Shown here in pieces: positions 62,472 through 64,000 of a stretch of DNA of 64,000 bases (within the stretch, counting starts at the first letter, position 1; every line of letters begins with the position of its first letter). The translations under genes and the position numbers were made by a program. The DNA lies in NCBI GenBank assembly GCA_963750295.1, contig CAVVPY010000001.1, forward strand, positions 930,001-994,000, in the 5' to 3' direction. The notes under the pieces were generated by a model that was not told where the DNA came from, did not search any database, and worked only from the letters and a program-made list of their open reading frames with translations. This stretch comes from CAVVPY01 sp963750295. Its GTDB lineage: Bacteria; Actinomycetota; Actinomycetes; Mycobacteriales; Jatrophihabitantaceae.

Positions 62472-63332
62472 ATGGTGGAGGTGCTGCTGGCGACGTGTGC
62501 CGACTTTCCGGACGGGGACGAGGACGGTCCCGAGATCCTCATCGCGCTGGACGCAGCGAGCGTCGCGGCGCGGTGGTGTGTCTGGGACGACCCGTCCGTC
62601 GACTGGTCGGCCGGCCTGGTGGTGCTCCGCGCGACCTGGGACTACACCCTGCGGCGCGAGGAGTTCCTCACCTGGACCTCGTCGGTCCCACGCCTGCTCA
62701 ACCCGCACCCGGCCGTGGTCTGGAACTCGGACAAGACCTACCTGCGAGCAGCGGCCGCGGCCGGAGTGCCGGTCACGCCCACGGCCTGGGCGGCCCCGGG
62801 CGAGGACGCGGTCTTCCCCGAGCGCGGCGACTTCGTGGTCAAGCCGTCCGTCGGCGCCGGCTCGCGCGGGGCCGGCCGGTTCGCATCGGGGTCGGTGGAC
62901 GAGGCCCGCGCGCACGTCGCGACGTTGCACGGTGCGGGTCGCACGGCGATGGTGCAGCCCTACCTGGACCAGGTCGACGGCGAGGGTGAGACCGCGCTGA
63001 TCTACCTCGACGGGGAGTTCAGCCACGCGGTCCGCAAGAGCGCGATGCTGGCGCCGGGCATGACGCACGGCGTCTTGGACGACTCGCTCTACGTCGAGGA
63101 GGCCATCACCGCCCGCACGCCGTCCGAGACCGAACTGGCCGCAGGCGCCAAAGCCATGGGGTTCTTGCACGAACACTTGGGCGAACTCTTGTACGCGCGC
63201 ATCGACCTGCTGCCGGGTGCCGACGGGCCGGTCGTCGTGGAACTCGAGGTCACCGAGCCGTCGCTGTTCCTCTCCTTCGCCGACGGCGCCGCGGACCGGT
63301 TCGCGGCCGCCGTCGCGGCCCGGCTGCGATGA
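62472..63332 (+). CDS. ATP-grasp domain protein
   Basis: A 286-residue protein resembling RimK/glutathione-synthase-type ATP-grasp ligases: FVVKPSVGAGSRGAGRF (ATP-binding Lys and Gly-rich loop), MVQPYLDQVDGEGETALIYLDGEFSHAV, and YARIDLLPGADGPVVVELEVTEPSLFLSF (metal-binding acidic residues). The carboxylate and amine substrates are unknown. It overlaps the DUF445 gene by four bases (ATGA). Confidence 0.85.
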   Translation: MVEVLLATCADFPDGDEDGPEILIALDAASVAARWCVWDDPSVDWSAGLVVLRATWDYTLRREEFLTWTSSVPRLLNPHPAVVWNSDKTYLRAAAAAGVPVTPTAWAAPGEDAVFPERGDFVVKPSVGAGSRGAGRFASGSVDEARAHVATLHGAGRTAMVQPYLDQVDGEGETALIYLDGEFSHAVRKSAMLAPGMTHGVLDDSLYVEEAITARTPSETELAAGAKAMGFLHEHLGELLYARIDLLPGADGPVVVELEVTEPSLFLSFADGAADRFAAAVAARLR

Positions 63333-64000
63333 CGATCGCGGCGCCGAGCGCCGAGCGGTTGCGTGCGCTGCGGCAGATGAAGGGCATTGCCGCCGGCTTG
63401 CTCGTCCTCGCCGCGCTCGTGTTCATCCTGTGCCGCACGGTAGGGGACGGGTCCGGGGCCTGGGGTTACCTGCAGGCGACCGCGGAGGCGTCCATGGTGG
63501 GCGGGCTGGCGGACTGGTTCGCCGTCACCGCCCTGTTCCGGCATCCGCTTGGCTTGCGGATCCCGCACACGGCGATCATCCCGATGAAGAAGGACCTGAT
63601 CGGCGAGGGCCTGGCCGGCTTCGTCCAGGAACACTTCCTCACGACGGCGATCGTCGGCGAGCGGGTGGCGGCCGCGCACGTCCCCCAGCGCACGGGCGCC
63701 TGGCTCGCCGACCCTGGTCATGCGCGCAAGGTCGCCGCCGAGATCGGCAACGCGATCGGCGGCATGGCATCGGTGCTGGAGGACAACGAACTGCGCGATG
63801 CGGTCGCCATGATCGCGGACAAGCGGCTGCGTGAGCTCGAGGCCGCCCCGTTGCTGGCGCGCGTGCTCGACGCGGTGTGTGACTCGGGGCAGCACCAGAA
63901 GGTCCTCACTGCTGCGCTGAAGGGGACGATGCGCTTCCTCGACGAGAACCGTGGTGTCTTCCGCAAGCGGCTGGCCGAGGAATCACCCGAGTGGGTGCCC
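63329..64000 (+). CDS. DUF445 membrane protein (5' part, cut by window end)
   Basis: ATG 63329, in an ATGA overlap with the ATP-grasp gene, opens a frame that is still open at 64000 (224 residues seen). The start has a hydrophobic segment (GIAAGLLVLAALVFILC), then the DUF445 hallmark GGLADWFAVTALFRHPLGLRIPHT and IIPMKKDLIGEGL. DUF445/YheB-like proteins are membrane-linked and of unknown function. The C-terminal part lies outside the window. Confidence 0.88.
   Translation, partial: MTIAAPSAERLRALRQMKGIAAGLLVLAALVFILCRTVGDGSGAWGYLQATAEASMVGGLADWFAVTALFRHPLGLRIPHTAIIPMKKDLIGEGLAGFVQEHFLTTAIVGERVAAAHVPQRTGAWLADPGHARKVAAEIGNAIGGMASVLEDNELRDAVAMIADKRLRELEAAPLLARVLDAVCDSGQHQKVLTAALKGTMRFLDENRGVFRKRLAEESPEWVP

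Overview
The window reads as chromosomal DNA of a high-GC actinobacterium. The lineage markers are mycothione reductase, the RNA polymerase-binding protein RbpA, the sporulation-type regulator WhiA, the OpcA/Zwf pair, a DUF2993 (LmeA-like) lipid-binding protein and an F420/PPOX-type oxidoreductase. GTG starts are common, ATGA/GTGA overlaps are frequent, and about ten genes carry a TANNNT-like box only 6-7 nt before the start codon, which implies leaderless mRNAs. I cannot name the genus; the layout would suit the Frankiales/Jatrophihabitantales/Nakamurellales neighbourhood, but that is a guess. No rRNA, tRNA, CRISPR array, integrase or insertion sequence is visible.

Layout. 0-1.7 kb: a split cytochrome b-like module. 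1.7-8.8 kb: PPK2, a nuclease-like gene bracketed by short GC-rich repeats (2556-3737), treY-treX without treZ, and a frameshifted Pro/Gly-rich membrane gene. 8.9-13.8 kb: uvrB, a VOC protein, a secreted S53 peptidase and a DUF2993 protein. 13.8-22 kb: thiamine block. A TPP riboswitch (about 19038-19124, minus) leads thiO-thiS-thiG-NCS1 transporter-psuG-psuK; thiE is divergent; thiD-DUF1684 lies further on. 22-30 kb: envelope and exported proteins, namely two L,D-transpeptidases, a dead third copy, a lysyl-oxidase-like protein and two lipoproteins, together with a ROK kinase. 29.5-37 kb: MBL hydrolase, DUF4032 kinase-like protein, mycothione reductase, RIO kinase with a 22-codon leader ORF, proS, ung and a PPOX protein. 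37-43.8 kb: uvrA overlapping a complete galactose-oxidase-type copper radical oxidase, then an adenosine deaminase-family gene behind a perfect operator-like palindrome.

43.8-53.7 kb is the conserved actinobacterial string uvrC-rapZ-yvcK-whiA, a secreted beta-propeller-like protein, gap-pgk-tpiA, secG and rbpA. 53.8-61.2 kb holds an EthD-domain gene and the pentose phosphate operon tkt-tal-zwf-opcA-pgl on the minus strand. Divergent from it are ctaB (heme O synthase, behind a 27-codon leader ORF that ends in a GTGA overlap), an ATP-grasp gene and a DUF445 gene cut by the window end.

The genes fall into working sets: nucleotide excision repair (uvrA, uvrB and uvrC, with ung), lower glycolysis plus the pentose phosphate pathway, trehalose synthesis from glycogen, thiamine synthesis linked to pseudouridine breakdown, and envelope remodelling. 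The least explained items are the repeat-bracketed nuclease cassette, the riboswitch-led thi-psu operon, the galactose-oxidase-like enzyme coupled to uvrA, and the leader ORFs before ctaB and the RIO kinase.
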